Assembly: GCA_017475785.1 (NCBI GenBank)
Contig: JAFVEX010000188.1
Coordinates: forward strand, 1-58,743
Length of the DNA: 58,743 nt
Source: Eubacterium sp.
GTDB lineage: Bacteria; Bacillota_A; Clostridia; Lachnospirales; Lachnospiraceae
Direction: 5' to 3'
Positions 8,601-15,691 of the stretch are shown here, one piece after another. The translations under genes were made by a program, and so were the position numbers. How positions within the stretch are numbered: the stretch's first letter is position 1; each line of letters begins with the position of its first letter. The notes under the pieces are model-generated. The model did no database searches. It saw only the letters and a list, made by a program, of their open reading frames with translations, and was not told where the DNA came from.

Positions 8601-9559
8601 ACCTGATTAATCAGCGCAATTCCCGCGTTATTCGTGACATCGCCGGTATTATGTTCGGCCAAGTACGCTTCAATCATCAAAAGAAGCGCGGCCTGGTGTA
8701 CGCAAAGCTTTTTCCCGAGGTATGATTTGGCGTCTTTCCTGGTAAATCCACACTCCCAGTGGTCGCAGCGCGCCTCCAGAACCTTCCTGCGGTCAAATAC
8801 AATCATGCAGTTTTCGTAGGAATCCCTTAAATAACAGGATCCGATACCAAGGATTCTGTCACTCCCGATCAGGTTTTCCTCTCCGAACTGAACATGCAGC
8901 GTTCCCATTCGTCCGCTTTTTCGCAGTGTCTCGGCCTGCTGAAGCAGATCCTTTGAGATGTTCAGTCCGTCACGAAATTCCCAGTAATGAAAATACCGGT
9001 ATTCCTCCATGCTTTCTTCTGTCGGATCCTGTGCCTGATCAAGCACCTCCATCCTGCTTTTCTGCTGCATGGCAGCGAGATCCGGGAGCGCCTGGCGGAA
9101 CTGATCCTCTCTGCCCTCAGATTTCCCGCTTTTAGCCCGCGGATCCTGCTGACGACTCTTTCTGGAGGCATTTCTGGAGGCATTTTTCTTTTCCGGCATG
9201 GAAGGCCCTTTCGCGTCGATGATATCTGTCTCTTCATCCGGTTCGAACGGTCCATCCACATCAATAATTCCATCTTCTTCATCCGGTTCGAAGATATCGC
9301 CATATTCTTCTTCCAGCTTGAACATTCCGGCAGCGATATGCTTGCACCAGATCCCTTTCTGGCCGGATTCACAGTCACACTGGAAATCTGTGATCCCGAA
9401 CCCGTCATCCAGAAAGCGGACGTGGTAATTGCGGCTGCCCCGGACGATCATCTGAAACCCATCGTCCGTTTCCGTGAACTTTTTCACCTTCCCCTGCTCA
9501 AAATAAGCCTTTCCCGCCTGCACGATTTCGGGCATAAAATACTTTTCCCATGATGACAT
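5633..9559 (-). CDS. SWIM zinc finger SNF2-family helicase
   Basis: This large (1308-residue) Swi2/Snf2 ATPase probably remodels or translocates on double-stranded DNA or nucleoprotein. A SWIM zinc finger is seen near the N-terminus (C61, C63, C72, H74 in FQCDCESGQKGIWCKH). It is followed by an acidic linker with a duplicated EPDEE motif, a long middle domain, and the SNF2 core with Walker A ADEMGLGKT, the DEAH-box-like VIDEAQYIK, and motif VI QATDRAHRIGQ. I start at the ATG at 9559 because AAGGTGG lies 6 bases upstream; a TTG 24 bases earlier is less likely. The ribosome binding site lies inside the last codons of a MATE transporter remnant, so the two genes were once co-transcribed. Clostridial members are common, often as single genes, with no fixed pathway. 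Confidence 0.93.
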   Translation of the reverse strand: MSSWEKYFMPEIVQAGKAYFEQGKVKKFTETDDGFQMIVRGSRNYHVRFLDDGFGITDFQCDCESGQKGIWCKHIAAGMFKLEEEYGDIFEPDEEDGIIDVDGPFEPDEETDIIDAKGPSMPEKKNASRNASRKSRQQDPRAKSGKSEGREDQFRQALPDLAAMQQKSRMEVLDQAQDPTEESMEEYRYFHYWEFRDGLNISKDLLQQAETLRKSGRMGTLHVQFGEENLIGSDRILGIGSCYLRDSYENCMIVFDRRKVLEARCDHWECGFTRKDAKSYLGKKLCVHQAALLLMIEAYLAEHNTGDVTNNAGIALINQVLQRNGAFQDPEWMRDRQALRIEPQLEIRDKTYASCSFRVGAGRLYKIKKLQDFIDHLNNGEKMKFGKQTELLLERECFSEEDLGWISMIEDHLSEERQLNGVRMRSQRNYYGAPAVKEDHTTDSIPLFGARMDRFFSLLKEPVEAVIEEHYQKEKAQLVPARGDLQLTVDLSPMKDEITGEVLGVQLRGEAPPVINGQNYAYYVKNGCLNQISAERMRELEPLLSRAGYGTGEIRINIGRNFLADFYYRIYPTLRKVVRFEEYEADLIRKYLSPEPVFVFYLDYQDAQVVSRADVCYGTRIHSLGDILKWSGQKRELEPYRDTIAEQTAAGSLTSFIKAYDEKLDLFFLPEGNEELFRFLEQGLDVLTDLGTVYMTEQFKKLGVRRTVKVNVGISIQSDLLDLEIAADDLSEEELLEVLSSYRQKKKFYRLKDGSFLKLEDNNSVADLLSIMEGLNLPVQEFVRGKMEIPVYRALYLDKVLERKEQFYVERDRNFKTLVKAFKTIEDIDAEVPESLKKVLRPYQESGYRWLRTLSDNRFGGILADEMGLGKTLQMISVLLAEKQERERGLKKGVPVTSLVVCPASLVYNWAEEFHRYAPELKVVLAAGTKRERQEVISQCETADVLITSYDLLKRDIDAYHDITFNYEVIDEAQYIKNQKTAAAKTVKAVRSRIRFALTGTPVENRLSELWSIFDYLMPGFLYDYKTFQRTYETKIVREENGEAMERLRRMTAPFLLRRRKQDVLTELPEKIEEVRYARMEQKQRRLYDAQTAMLRNQLRSQSDEEFRQNRFQILAEITRLRQICCDPALYLENYDGGSAKREAFMGLIESALDGEHRVLVFSQFTSMLAMLENDLREAKIPYFLITGETPKEKRMNLVKEFNEGTVPVFLISLKAGGTGLNLTGADTVIHYDPWWNLAVQNQATDRAHRIGQKRVVTEYRLIAQNTIEEKIIDLQEKKRKLAEDLLGGDSAADTTFDRDELLTLLEE

Positions 9560-9560
9560 T

Positions 9561-9785
9561 TTATTTTCCACCTTCCATTCCAAAATCGTACTTCCGCTTC
9601 AGCCACTGCATGCAGAGGAAGCACAGGGTAATCTGCAGCACCGTGGATGCCGGGATTGCCATGCCGATGCGGAACAAACTGACCGGCTGCACCTTTGACA
9701 GCAGGTAAGAACCCGGAACGCGAACCGCAAACGCCCCCAGAAGTCCCTGAACCATCGAAAACCTCGTCAGGCCGAAACCAGTTCT
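9561..9785 (-). pseudogene. C-terminal remnant of a MATE-family efflux transporter
   Basis: About 75 codons remain, matching the last transmembrane helices of MATE transporters (TRFSMVQGLLGAFAVRVP, then SLFRIGMAIPASTVLQI). The remaining roughly 370 residues expected upstream are gone: a stop codon appears just before the conserved part and a different short reading frame takes over. The remnant ends one base before the SNF2 start codon. It marks a deletion between a lost transporter and the sequence now upstream. Confidence 0.85.
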
Positions 9786-9832
9786 TCGAATTCATTCGCT
9801 GTTAAGGAACCGCAGCAGAATAACTTGATCAT
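9767..9832 (-). CDS. 21-codon ORF behind a strong promoter, probably a truncated gene start
   Basis: The peptide starts MIKLFCCGSLTANEFEEL and ends after 21 residues, overlapping the MATE remnant in another frame. It lies just downstream of a consensus sigma-A promoter, with a GGAG 11 bases before its ATG. Its first 34 bases recur inverted at the far end of the SNF2 gene. I do not recognise the peptide. It may be the start of a gene whose body was deleted together with most of the MATE gene. Confidence 0.35.
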   Translation of the reverse strand: MIKLFCCGSLTANEFEELVSA

Positions 9833-9836
9833 TTTC
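9803..9836 (-). repeat. Right arm of the 34-bp inverted repeat
   Basis: It matches the reverse complement of 5602-5635 with two mismatches. It contains the start of the short ORF at 9767-9832 and lies 19 bases downstream of the promoter at 9855-9884. Confidence 0.8.
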
Positions 9837-9854
9837 TTGTACAGCTCCAAACAC

Positions 9855-9884
9855 ATTATATAGTCGCTTTGTAATGATTATCAA
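9855..9884 (-). promoter_or_regulatory. Sigma-A promoter reading into the MATE remnant and SNF2 gene
   Basis: TTGATA, 18 bases and TATAAT are seen on the minus strand. No terminator lies between it and the SNF2 start, so it probably now drives the helicase. Confidence 0.7.
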
Positions 9885-9931
9885 CTCAAATAAAGTATTC
9901 CTTAAGGTAGAAAGCAAAGATTTTTAATGAA

Positions 9932-9958
9932 TTAGCACTCACCTCTTGACTCTGCTAA
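9932..9958. promoter_or_regulatory. CIRCE element, HrcA operator
   Basis: The left arm TTAGCACTC is a perfect CIRCE half-site. After exactly 9 bases comes CTCTGCTAA, which keeps 7 of the 9 positions of the right arm GAGTGCTAA. The element overlaps the -35 region of the promoter for the CbpA-like gene, the position expected for HrcA repression and heat induction. Confidence 0.8.
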
Positions 9959-9974
9959 CAATTTGTGTTACAGT
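9946..9974 (+). promoter_or_regulatory. Promoter of the CbpA-like gene
   Basis: TTGACT and TACAGT are spaced by 17 bases and overlapped by the CIRCE element. Transcription would start near 9981, leaving a leader of about 85 bases that contains a terminator hairpin. Confidence 0.65.
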
Positions 9975-9994
9975 ATACTCAGAAGAAAAAATTC

Positions 9995-10039
9995 GGCTGC
10001 TGCGTCACTGATCTGGTCAGAGGGCAGCAGCCTTTTCTT
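9995..10039 (+). terminator. Leader terminator hairpin before the CbpA-like gene
   Basis: GGCTGCTGC pairs with GCAGCAGCC over 9 bp, an inner CTGA/TCAG can extend the structure, and TTTTCTT follows. Because it begins about 14 bases after the predicted transcription start and before the ribosome binding site at 10053-10060, it would either attenuate the gene or end a short RNA. Confidence 0.65.
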
Positions 10040-10066
10040 AAATATTCTGCGCGGGGAGGTGAGACC

Positions 10067-11200
10067 ATGAAGCAGGATTATTACAAAGTACTAGGCGTTC
10101 CAAAAAATGCAGATGACAAGCAGCTGAAATCAGCCTATCGAAAGCTGGCCAAACAGTACCACCCGGACACCAATCCCGGGGATCAGGCGGCAGAACAGAA
10201 ATTCAAGGAGGTCGGCGAGGCTTATGCCATCCTGAGCGACCCTGAAAAGCGAAAGCTGTATGACACATACGGATTTGCGGCCTTCGAGGCAGGCGGTCCC
10301 GGCGCTTACCAGAATGGAGGCGCGGCTGGCGGCGGTTCCTGGAATTCCGGCGGAAACGGCTCGTTCCAGTCATTCCATTTCGACGGGAAGGACGCGGAAG
10401 AACTGTTCCGCAGCATGTTCAGAGACCTGTTCGGCTCTTCCGGGAGCAGTTTTTCCAGTACTGGCGGCGGACAGGGGTTTGACTCCTTCAGCAGTTTTTC
10501 CGGTGCTGGCGGCGGACAGGGGTTTGACTCCTTCAGCGGTTTTTCCGGTACTGGCGGCGGACAGGGGTTTGACTCTTTTAGTGGGTTTGATGGTCTGAAA
10601 GGATTTGGCGGATTCGGCAGGCAGACCGGCGCGCGGCATATGCGGGAGAATCTGGATCTTCACGCGTCTCTGACCATCAGCTTTCGGGAGGCGGCGCTTG
10701 GCTGTTCGAAGACCATCCGCGTGGAAAAACCGGATGGATCCGGAAGTTCGGCGCTCCAGGTTTCGATTCCCGCGGGAATTGACGATGGAAAGAGCATCCG
10801 GCTGCGCGGGAAAGGGCACAGCGGGACAGGCGGCAAAACCGGAGACCTGCTGATCCAGATCCGCGTTACGCCAGACCGCTTATTCAGCAGAAAAGGTCTG
10901 GATATCTATACTTCAGCAAAAGTACCTTATACGACGGCAGCGCTGGGCGGCGAGGCAGAGGTGCCGACGCTGCACGGGCCGGTCAGCTGCCGGATTCCGG
11001 CAGGAATCCAGTCCGGAAGCAGGCTCCGCCTGAAGGAAAAAGGCATCCGCCGCGGCGGCAGCAACCCGAAGACCGGCGACGAATACGTCGAGATCCAGAT
11101 CGCCGTTCCAAAGCAGCTCACGCCCGCTGAGCGCAGAAAGCTGGAAGAACTGGCGGAACTGCAGAGAGATACCACGAAAAAAGGAAAGAGAGTCTCGTGA
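10067..11200 (+). CDS. CbpA-type J-domain co-chaperone
   Basis: The 377-residue protein has an N-terminal J domain with the HPD motif at residues 32-34, which stimulates Hsp70 ATPase. A Gly/Phe-rich region holds three copies of a 15-residue unit (TGGGQGFDSF), followed by the two C-terminal beta domains that bind substrate. The four-CxxC zinc domain of true DnaJ is missing, so it resembles CbpA/DnaJ2. The start is the ATG at 10067, behind GGGGAGGTGAG; upstream in-frame codons lie in the leader hairpin. A CIRCE element makes it part of the heat-shock regulon. It could partner either the housekeeping DnaK or the divergent Hsp70 at 18095-19759. Confidence 0.92.
   Translation: MKQDYYKVLGVPKNADDKQLKSAYRKLAKQYHPDTNPGDQAAEQKFKEVGEAYAILSDPEKRKLYDTYGFAAFEAGGPGAYQNGGAAGGGSWNSGGNGSFQSFHFDGKDAEELFRSMFRDLFGSSGSSFSSTGGGQGFDSFSSFSGAGGGQGFDSFSGFSGTGGGQGFDSFSGFDGLKGFGGFGRQTGARHMRENLDLHASLTISFREAALGCSKTIRVEKPDGSGSSALQVSIPAGIDDGKSIRLRGKGHSGTGGKTGDLLIQIRVTPDRLFSRKGLDIYTSAKVPYTTAALGGEAEVPTLHGPVSCRIPAGIQSGSRLRLKEKGIRRGGSNPKTGDEYVEIQIAVPKQLTPAERRKLEELAELQRDTTKKGKRVS
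10445..10579 (+). repeat. Three 45-bp in-frame tandem repeats in the G/F region
   Basis: Each 45-bp unit encodes 15 residues of the Gly/Phe-rich linker. The copies are nearly identical at the DNA level, which indicates recent expansion by slippage or recombination, and keep the frame. Confidence 0.9.
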
Positions 11201-11215
11201 TCCGGGACTCTCTTT
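11185..11215. terminator. Bidirectional terminator between the converging CbpA-like and deacetylase genes
   Basis: A 10-bp stem AAAGAGAGTC/GACTCTCTTT overlaps the stop codon at 11200. It is followed by TCTTATTG on the plus strand and by CCTTTTTT on the minus strand, so it can serve both genes. Confidence 0.7.
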
Positions 11216-11272
11216 TCTTATTGTACAGTTTTCGGGCAAGTAAAATGGCAAGTTAATTGCGAAGATATCCAG

Positions 11273-13114
11273 TCAGTTATTTACCTCATGGTGGCACTCG
11301 ACGCAGCCGAATGTAATCGGCAGGAATGTATATCCGTTTTTGAGTGCCCACCGGATCGCGCCTTCTATGCCGTCCACAGTGTACTCTTTCGTGTCGTGAC
11401 AGAGCACCACGGAAATGGACTGCTCCTGAATTCCTTCTATGATGTTTTCTGAAATCTGCTCCGGATCGCTTGTTTCATAGACGTCTCCGTCGTATGCGTT
11501 CCAGTCATAGTAGTCGTAGCCGTTTTTCTGCGCCTGCACTGTCAGGCGCGTCATAATGCCTTCGTTTCCGCTGCTGACCGTGTTGGAGCTTCCGCCCGGG
11601 AATCGCATGATGTTTGTGCGGCTGCCGGTCTGCTGTTCGATGATATCGTTCATCGCGTCGAAATCTTCCCAGAAAGCTTCCTCGCTGGCATAGATTTTGT
11701 CGTAATCATGGGTCAGAGAGTGGACACCTACCGTGTGTCCTTCTTCGGCCTCGCGCCCGATCAAATCAAGCTGGCCGCCGAGTCCCGTCACAAAGAAAGT
11801 CGCTTTCACGTCATATTTTGCCAGAATATCCAACAGCTTCGCTGTATATTCACCGGGCCCGTCATCAAAGGTCAGGAACACGATATTTTCGCCATTCACC
11901 GCAAGGGACGGGTCATTTTTCGGCAGTGGCCCGACCGTGACTGTCCGCTCCGCAGTTGATTCGTTCCCGTGTTCGTCTGTACTTTTGTACTTCAGCGTGT
12001 AGGTGCCTTCTTTGTAATTTTCGACCTTTCCCTCCACCTCAACCTTGGCGGTGATATCGCCGTCCAGATCGTCAATGGATGTAAAAGAATCCGCCCAGTC
12101 ATCGCCGACGATGATATCGGTCGGAACCTCATTCAGGGTAAGCACCGGGGCAGTGCGGTCGTCATAGACGATCGCCCGCTCTTTTTTTGTGGTGTTGCCG
12201 GAGGAATCTGAGACGGTATAGTAGACCTTGCCGTCGCGCTCCTCGGAGGAAACCTGCGCTGTGAGATCTCCGTCGTGGCTGTCACTTGCCGTGAAACCTT
12301 CTTCCTGATAGGGCTGGCCGGGCAGCGTGTATGCCTCGGGATCTGTCGTCAGGTTCAATTCCGGCGGGATCGTATCTACGACGTGCACTACCCTGACCGC
12401 GCTGGCCGTCAGGTCTTCATAGGATGCGTGATAATGAATCAGGTATGTTCCGAGTTCGGACGGCTGTTCGCTGATCTCTGTCGTGACAGGGACGTCGTCC
12501 GTGTCGTTTTTGTGGATAGACGATCCCCTGTAAGACGCCGTGGCACCCTCGTCCTCATAAGGTGTGCCATATTCCAGCGCGATCGCCGGCTCTCCGGTGA
12601 TCTGGATGTCCAGCGTATAAACATTTTGGCTCCGGACGACGGCAAAAGCGATCAGGCCTGCCAGAGCAAACACGACTGCAATTGCGATGATCAGAAGTGC
12701 CGGCTGGCGCCGCGCAGGTGTCCTTTTCCCAGATACCCTGCGTGCCGGAATTGGCCTGGCTGCCGGCTTCCGGTCTGCAGCTGCGCGGGTCGTGCGCAGC
12801 TGCCTTTCTCTCGAACGTCTCGCCGCTTCACTTTCTCTGCGTGCCGCAGGTTTGGGTGCTTCCGGATCCTCCTGCCCGCGAAGCACATGATCAACTGGAA
12901 TTTTGTCAATATCCGGATCCAGATCCCGCGGATAGACAATATCCAGCTCTTTTTCCCGCTGTTTGGGCGCAGTCCTCCCGTTTTTGTTCCTTTTTTTGGA
13001 ATAATATCTGCTGCGGGTCTCCTTCAGCCGCCTGAAATAGGTGATAATCGGTGAAAACAAATGCCCGATCGCCGCAAGGGCCGCTGCTATGATCTGTATA
13101 ATTGATTGTCTCAT
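11273..13114 (-). CDS. Membrane-bound polysaccharide deacetylase with Ig-like repeats
   Basis: The 613-residue protein likely removes acetyl groups from cell-wall or exported polysaccharide (carbohydrate esterase family 4). It has a short N-terminal hydrophobic helix and a basic linker. A transmembrane segment LLIIAIAVVFALAGLIAFAV follows, then three Ig-like DUF5011-type repeats (each with a YxDxG-like opening and a DTIPPELN or DRTAPVLT boundary). The C-terminal NodB domain shows the metal motifs TFDDGP and HSLTHDY, the RFPGGSS loop and VVLCHDT. I use the ATG at 13114, one base from the stop of the sigma factor gene, which implies translational coupling; longer versions would overlap that gene by 160 bases. 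The coupling suggests the sigma factor controls envelope modification. Confidence 0.9.
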   Translation of the reverse strand: MRQSIIQIIAAALAAIGHLFSPIITYFRRLKETRSRYYSKKRNKNGRTAPKQREKELDIVYPRDLDPDIDKIPVDHVLRGQEDPEAPKPAARRESEAARRSRERQLRTTRAAADRKPAARPIPARRVSGKRTPARRQPALLIIAIAVVFALAGLIAFAVVRSQNVYTLDIQITGEPAIALEYGTPYEDEGATASYRGSSIHKNDTDDVPVTTEISEQPSELGTYLIHYHASYEDLTASAVRVVHVVDTIPPELNLTTDPEAYTLPGQPYQEEGFTASDSHDGDLTAQVSSEERDGKVYYTVSDSSGNTTKKERAIVYDDRTAPVLTLNEVPTDIIVGDDWADSFTSIDDLDGDITAKVEVEGKVENYKEGTYTLKYKSTDEHGNESTAERTVTVGPLPKNDPSLAVNGENIVFLTFDDGPGEYTAKLLDILAKYDVKATFFVTGLGGQLDLIGREAEEGHTVGVHSLTHDYDKIYASEEAFWEDFDAMNDIIEQQTGSRTNIMRFPGGSSNTVSSGNEGIMTRLTVQAQKNGYDYYDWNAYDGDVYETSDPEQISENIIEGIQEQSISVVLCHDTKEYTVDGIEGAIRWALKNGYTFLPITFGCVECHHEVNN

Positions 13115-13115
13115 A

Positions 13116-14834
13116 TTAGCCCTGCTGAAAGTTTTTGCCGTTATAGGGGCTTCCATCACTGTGGTACGATATCGTACCGTCCGGATAGAGCCAGAATGTC
13201 TCGTCTGCGTCATCAGAAAGATGCGCGCGAAGCTTGGAGGGAAGCCCGTCCACCCTGTCTTCGACTTCGACGCCGACATATGTGTGATCGACTTTATCTT
13301 CTCCTCTGTCTGTCAGCACTGCCCTCAGATTTCCTGCGGACATCTGCATCAGCAGTACAACCTGGTTGTCGTCCAGACAGACCCAGTATCCGAGATAAGC
13401 GTCGACTCCGCTGCCGCCGCGCAGCGGCGTGGACGAATTCAGGTACAGTCCCCCGATGCTCACGCTTTCCTCTGTGTCGAAGAAAGCCGTCTCATTGACG
13501 GATACGGTATATTCGTTTGCCCACTGCAGCGTCGCTGCTGTTCCGGCCGCCGTGCCGGAATCCACGACCAGCTGGCTTCCGTCGGATGACGCCAGGTAAG
13601 TCTTGTTGAATTTCTTTCCTTTCGACGTCTTGCTGTGGAAGGTCACCTCATAGGTATCCGCGCCAGCCGCGGCGATCTCCATCCAGTTTTCGTGACTCTT
13701 TTCCGCGTAGGTGCCCACAATCATCTCAGAAGGGGGCAGTGTTTCCGTGTTCTCCGCGGCATCCGCCTCATCTGCAGATGTACTTGCGGCCGCTGTACCG
13801 TCTGCTTCTGTGCTGTCGGTTCCGCCGCCTGAGACAGCTTCCACATCCTGCCCGTCTGTGCTTCCTGGCTCAACCGTGCCGGTCTCCGCGCTGCCGGCAG
13901 CTGCTTCGGCAGCCTGCGCGCGGCGATTGTACGCGCGTACCCCAAGGTATGTAATTCCGGCGGCAATCAGAGCCACCATAATCAATGCCGTGGCAATTCC
14001 AAGCCTCTGCTTCCGCTTTTTGGCGGCGCGGCGCTTTTTTTTCGCCTGCTTTTCGCGATCCCGCAGGATGGCTGCCTCTTCCTCCGCGTCGAGATCCGCC
14101 GCGGCCTCGTCAAATCCGGCTGCCTTCAGTTCATTCATGACACCCTGCAGCATCTGCTCAGGTGCCTCCTTCTGCTCCTGCAGCTCTTCGTGCTTCTGGA
14201 ACAGAAATACCATAAACGGAATGGCGTGCCGCGTCTTAAATCCATACAGGTTGACGTCATTGCGCTCCAGCTCACGCACACGCGCCTTAACCTTCCACTT
14301 ACTGTAATTGAGGCGGCTCTTGACGGTATCCTGCGAGATTCCCAGTTCCTCCGCGATCTCGGAAATCGTTTTGCGCTCGTAATAATACAGGACCACGCAG
14401 ACACGCTGATCCTCCGGCAGATTCCGCATCAGATCCATCAGAAGGGCAGAAGCAACCCGCTCCTCCATCTCGATCTGCGGAAGAGAACGCGGGTACTCAT
14501 CGTCGAAGTCCGCCACCTCCGTGTGGTCAATCAGCATGCGCGAAAACAGCGTCGGCGACCTTCTCGCCAGCCACGCAATCGTCTCGCTGTGCGCCACCAT
14601 CCGGATCCAGACCGGCAGCTGCGCCGGATCGCGCAGCATCCGCAGTCCCTGCATGCCCGTGACATAAGTGTCGCGCACCAGATCTCGCGTCACATTCTCA
14701 TCCTGCACCAGCGCCTTAACGGTACAGTACACCTTTGTATATGTTTTTTCAAAAATCTCAGAAACCGCATCCTCGCGGTACGCAGCCGCGCGCCTGATCA
14801 GTTTCTCCGAAAATACTACAGAACGATCCTGCAT
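13116..14834 (-). CDS. ECF-like sigma factor fused to a membrane-anchored extracytoplasmic domain
   Basis: Residues 1-200 are a sigma-70 family region: region 2-like sequence (IFEKTYTKVYCTVKALVQDE), then a region 4 helix-turn-helix (ISEIAEELGISQDTVKSRL). A Lys/Arg-rich helix leads to a single transmembrane segment (IATALIMVALIAAGITYLGV, about residues 285-305). After that comes a Ser/Ala/Glu-rich linker and a roughly 180-residue extracytoplasmic beta-rich domain that I do not recognise. Sigma and a membrane sensor are thus on one chain, replacing the usual separate anti-sigma factor. A good ribosome binding site (AAAGGGTAAAGAG) precedes the ATG. A near-consensus promoter lies 40 bases upstream. 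It is coupled to the deacetylase gene downstream. Confidence 0.85.
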   Translation of the reverse strand: MQDRSVVFSEKLIRRAAAYREDAVSEIFEKTYTKVYCTVKALVQDENVTRDLVRDTYVTGMQGLRMLRDPAQLPVWIRMVAHSETIAWLARRSPTLFSRMLIDHTEVADFDDEYPRSLPQIEMEERVASALLMDLMRNLPEDQRVCVVLYYYERKTISEIAEELGISQDTVKSRLNYSKWKVKARVRELERNDVNLYGFKTRHAIPFMVFLFQKHEELQEQKEAPEQMLQGVMNELKAAGFDEAAADLDAEEEAAILRDREKQAKKKRRAAKKRKQRLGIATALIMVALIAAGITYLGVRAYNRRAQAAEAAAGSAETGTVEPGSTDGQDVEAVSGGGTDSTEADGTAAASTSADEADAAENTETLPPSEMIVGTYAEKSHENWMEIAAAGADTYEVTFHSKTSKGKKFNKTYLASSDGSQLVVDSGTAAGTAATLQWANEYTVSVNETAFFDTEESVSIGGLYLNSSTPLRGGSGVDAYLGYWVCLDDNQVVLLMQMSAGNLRAVLTDRGEDKVDHTYVGVEVEDRVDGLPSKLRAHLSDDADETFWLYPDGTISYHSDGSPYNGKNFQQG

Positions 14835-14873
14835 TTCTCTTTACCCTTTAATAAATACATAACTCCCTGTACC

Positions 14874-14902
14874 ATTATAGTGAACAACCACAAAAATGTC
14901 GA
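14874..14902 (-). promoter_or_regulatory. Promoter of the sigma factor-deacetylase operon
   Basis: TCGACA, 17 bases and a perfect TATAAT are read on the minus strand, 40 bases before the start codon. It looks like a housekeeping sigma-A promoter rather than an autoregulated ECF promoter. Confidence 0.7.
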
Positions 14903-14919
14903 ATACTTTCTTTTGGCGC

Positions 14920-14949
14920 TTGACATTTGTCCCCGAAAAACCGTATACT
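14920..14949 (+). promoter_or_regulatory. Promoter reading toward the DUF2798 gene
   Basis: A perfect TTGACA and TATACT are separated by 18 bases, divergent from the sigma factor promoter. The transcript would enter a terminator hairpin about 6 bases after its start. Confidence 0.75.
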
Positions 14950-14960
14950 CCAAACTACAG

Positions 14961-15008
14961 CGAGTGGCAGAAACTGCGTAAATCCAGTTGCATGCCACTC
15001 GTTTTTTT
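14961..15008 (+). terminator. Strong leader terminator before the DUF2798 gene
   Basis: A perfect 9-bp stem CGAGTGGCA/TGCCACTCG encloses a second AACTG/CAGTT stem and is followed by seven T. There is no plus-strand gene upstream for it to terminate, so it acts on the short transcript from the promoter at 14920-14949, either as an attenuator or as the end of a roughly 50-base RNA. Confidence 0.85.
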
Positions 15009-15065
15009 ATTTCATTCCTCTGTACATTATCTCAGGGAATTGTCTTTCTGAAAGGAGCCACGAAA

Positions 15066-15575
15066 ATGCACTTAACCAAAAAACAGGGAATCCTCTTCGG
15101 CATCATCATGTCCTACGCTATGGCCTACGGCATGGAGGTTTACAACGTCGCCATCAAGGAAGGCTTCAATCTGAATCCCGGCGGCTTCAGTTCCATGGTA
15201 AACCACGTATTTCTGGATGCCCTGATCGAAGCCAGCTACATGGGGCTCTTTGTCTTCCTGTTCTCCAATCTCTGGGGTAACCGTCTGGGCGCGGCGTTTG
15301 CGGCGCGCCACACAGATCCGGAAAAGGACAATCCGTATTTCTGCAGGATCATGCGCCAGGCAGGGACGGTAGCCGTCATGTGCCCGACGATGAGTCTGGT
15401 GGCCTCGATTCTGTTTAATATTATTCTGGCCGGCGCTTCTCCTGTAAATCTGCCGGCGATCTGGGCCGGCACGCTGATCAAGAATTTCCCGATGGCGTTT
15501 TTCTGGAACATGTTCGCCGCGGCGCCGTTTTCTCACTGGCTCTTTGGCAGGCTGACGCAAAAAGCACACGCATAA
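15066..15575 (+). CDS. DUF2798-type membrane protein
   Basis: The 169-residue protein has about four hydrophobic helices (for example GILFGIIMSYAMAYGMEVYN and MGLFVFLFSNLWG). It matches what I know of the DUF2798 family of small integral membrane proteins of unknown function. AAAGGAG lies 9 bases before the ATG. Expression must pass the leader terminator at 14961-15008. Its 3' end faces the end of the large minus-strand cluster, with a repeat array between them and no clear terminator. Confidence 0.75.
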   Translation: MHLTKKQGILFGIIMSYAMAYGMEVYNVAIKEGFNLNPGGFSSMVNHVFLDALIEASYMGLFVFLFSNLWGNRLGAAFAARHTDPEKDNPYFCRIMRQAGTVAVMCPTMSLVASILFNIILAGASPVNLPAIWAGTLIKNFPMAFFWNMFAAAPFSHWLFGRLTQKAHA

Positions 15576-15591
15576 GTCTTCCTTCTCAGTA

Positions 15592-15691
15592 CCCTGCGGC
15601 GTTCCGCTTATCATCGCCCTGCGGCATTCTGCTTCTCAGCGCCCTGCAGTATGGCGCTTCTTATCGCCCCGCGGCGTTCCGCTTCTCGACC
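15592..15691. repeat. Four degenerate 25-bp tandem copies of the end of the downstream gene
   Basis: Four adjacent 25-base units each begin CCCTGC or CCCCGC and contain a GCGGCGTTCCGCTT-like core. The last unit is the 3' coding end of the gene stopping at 15661 (EKRNAAGR), so the other three look like duplicated and decaying copies of that gene end. Confidence 0.8.

Noticed and set aside
7409..8725. 438-codon open frame on the plus strand
   Set aside because: It is antisense to the SNF2 helicase gene, with no recognisable domain.
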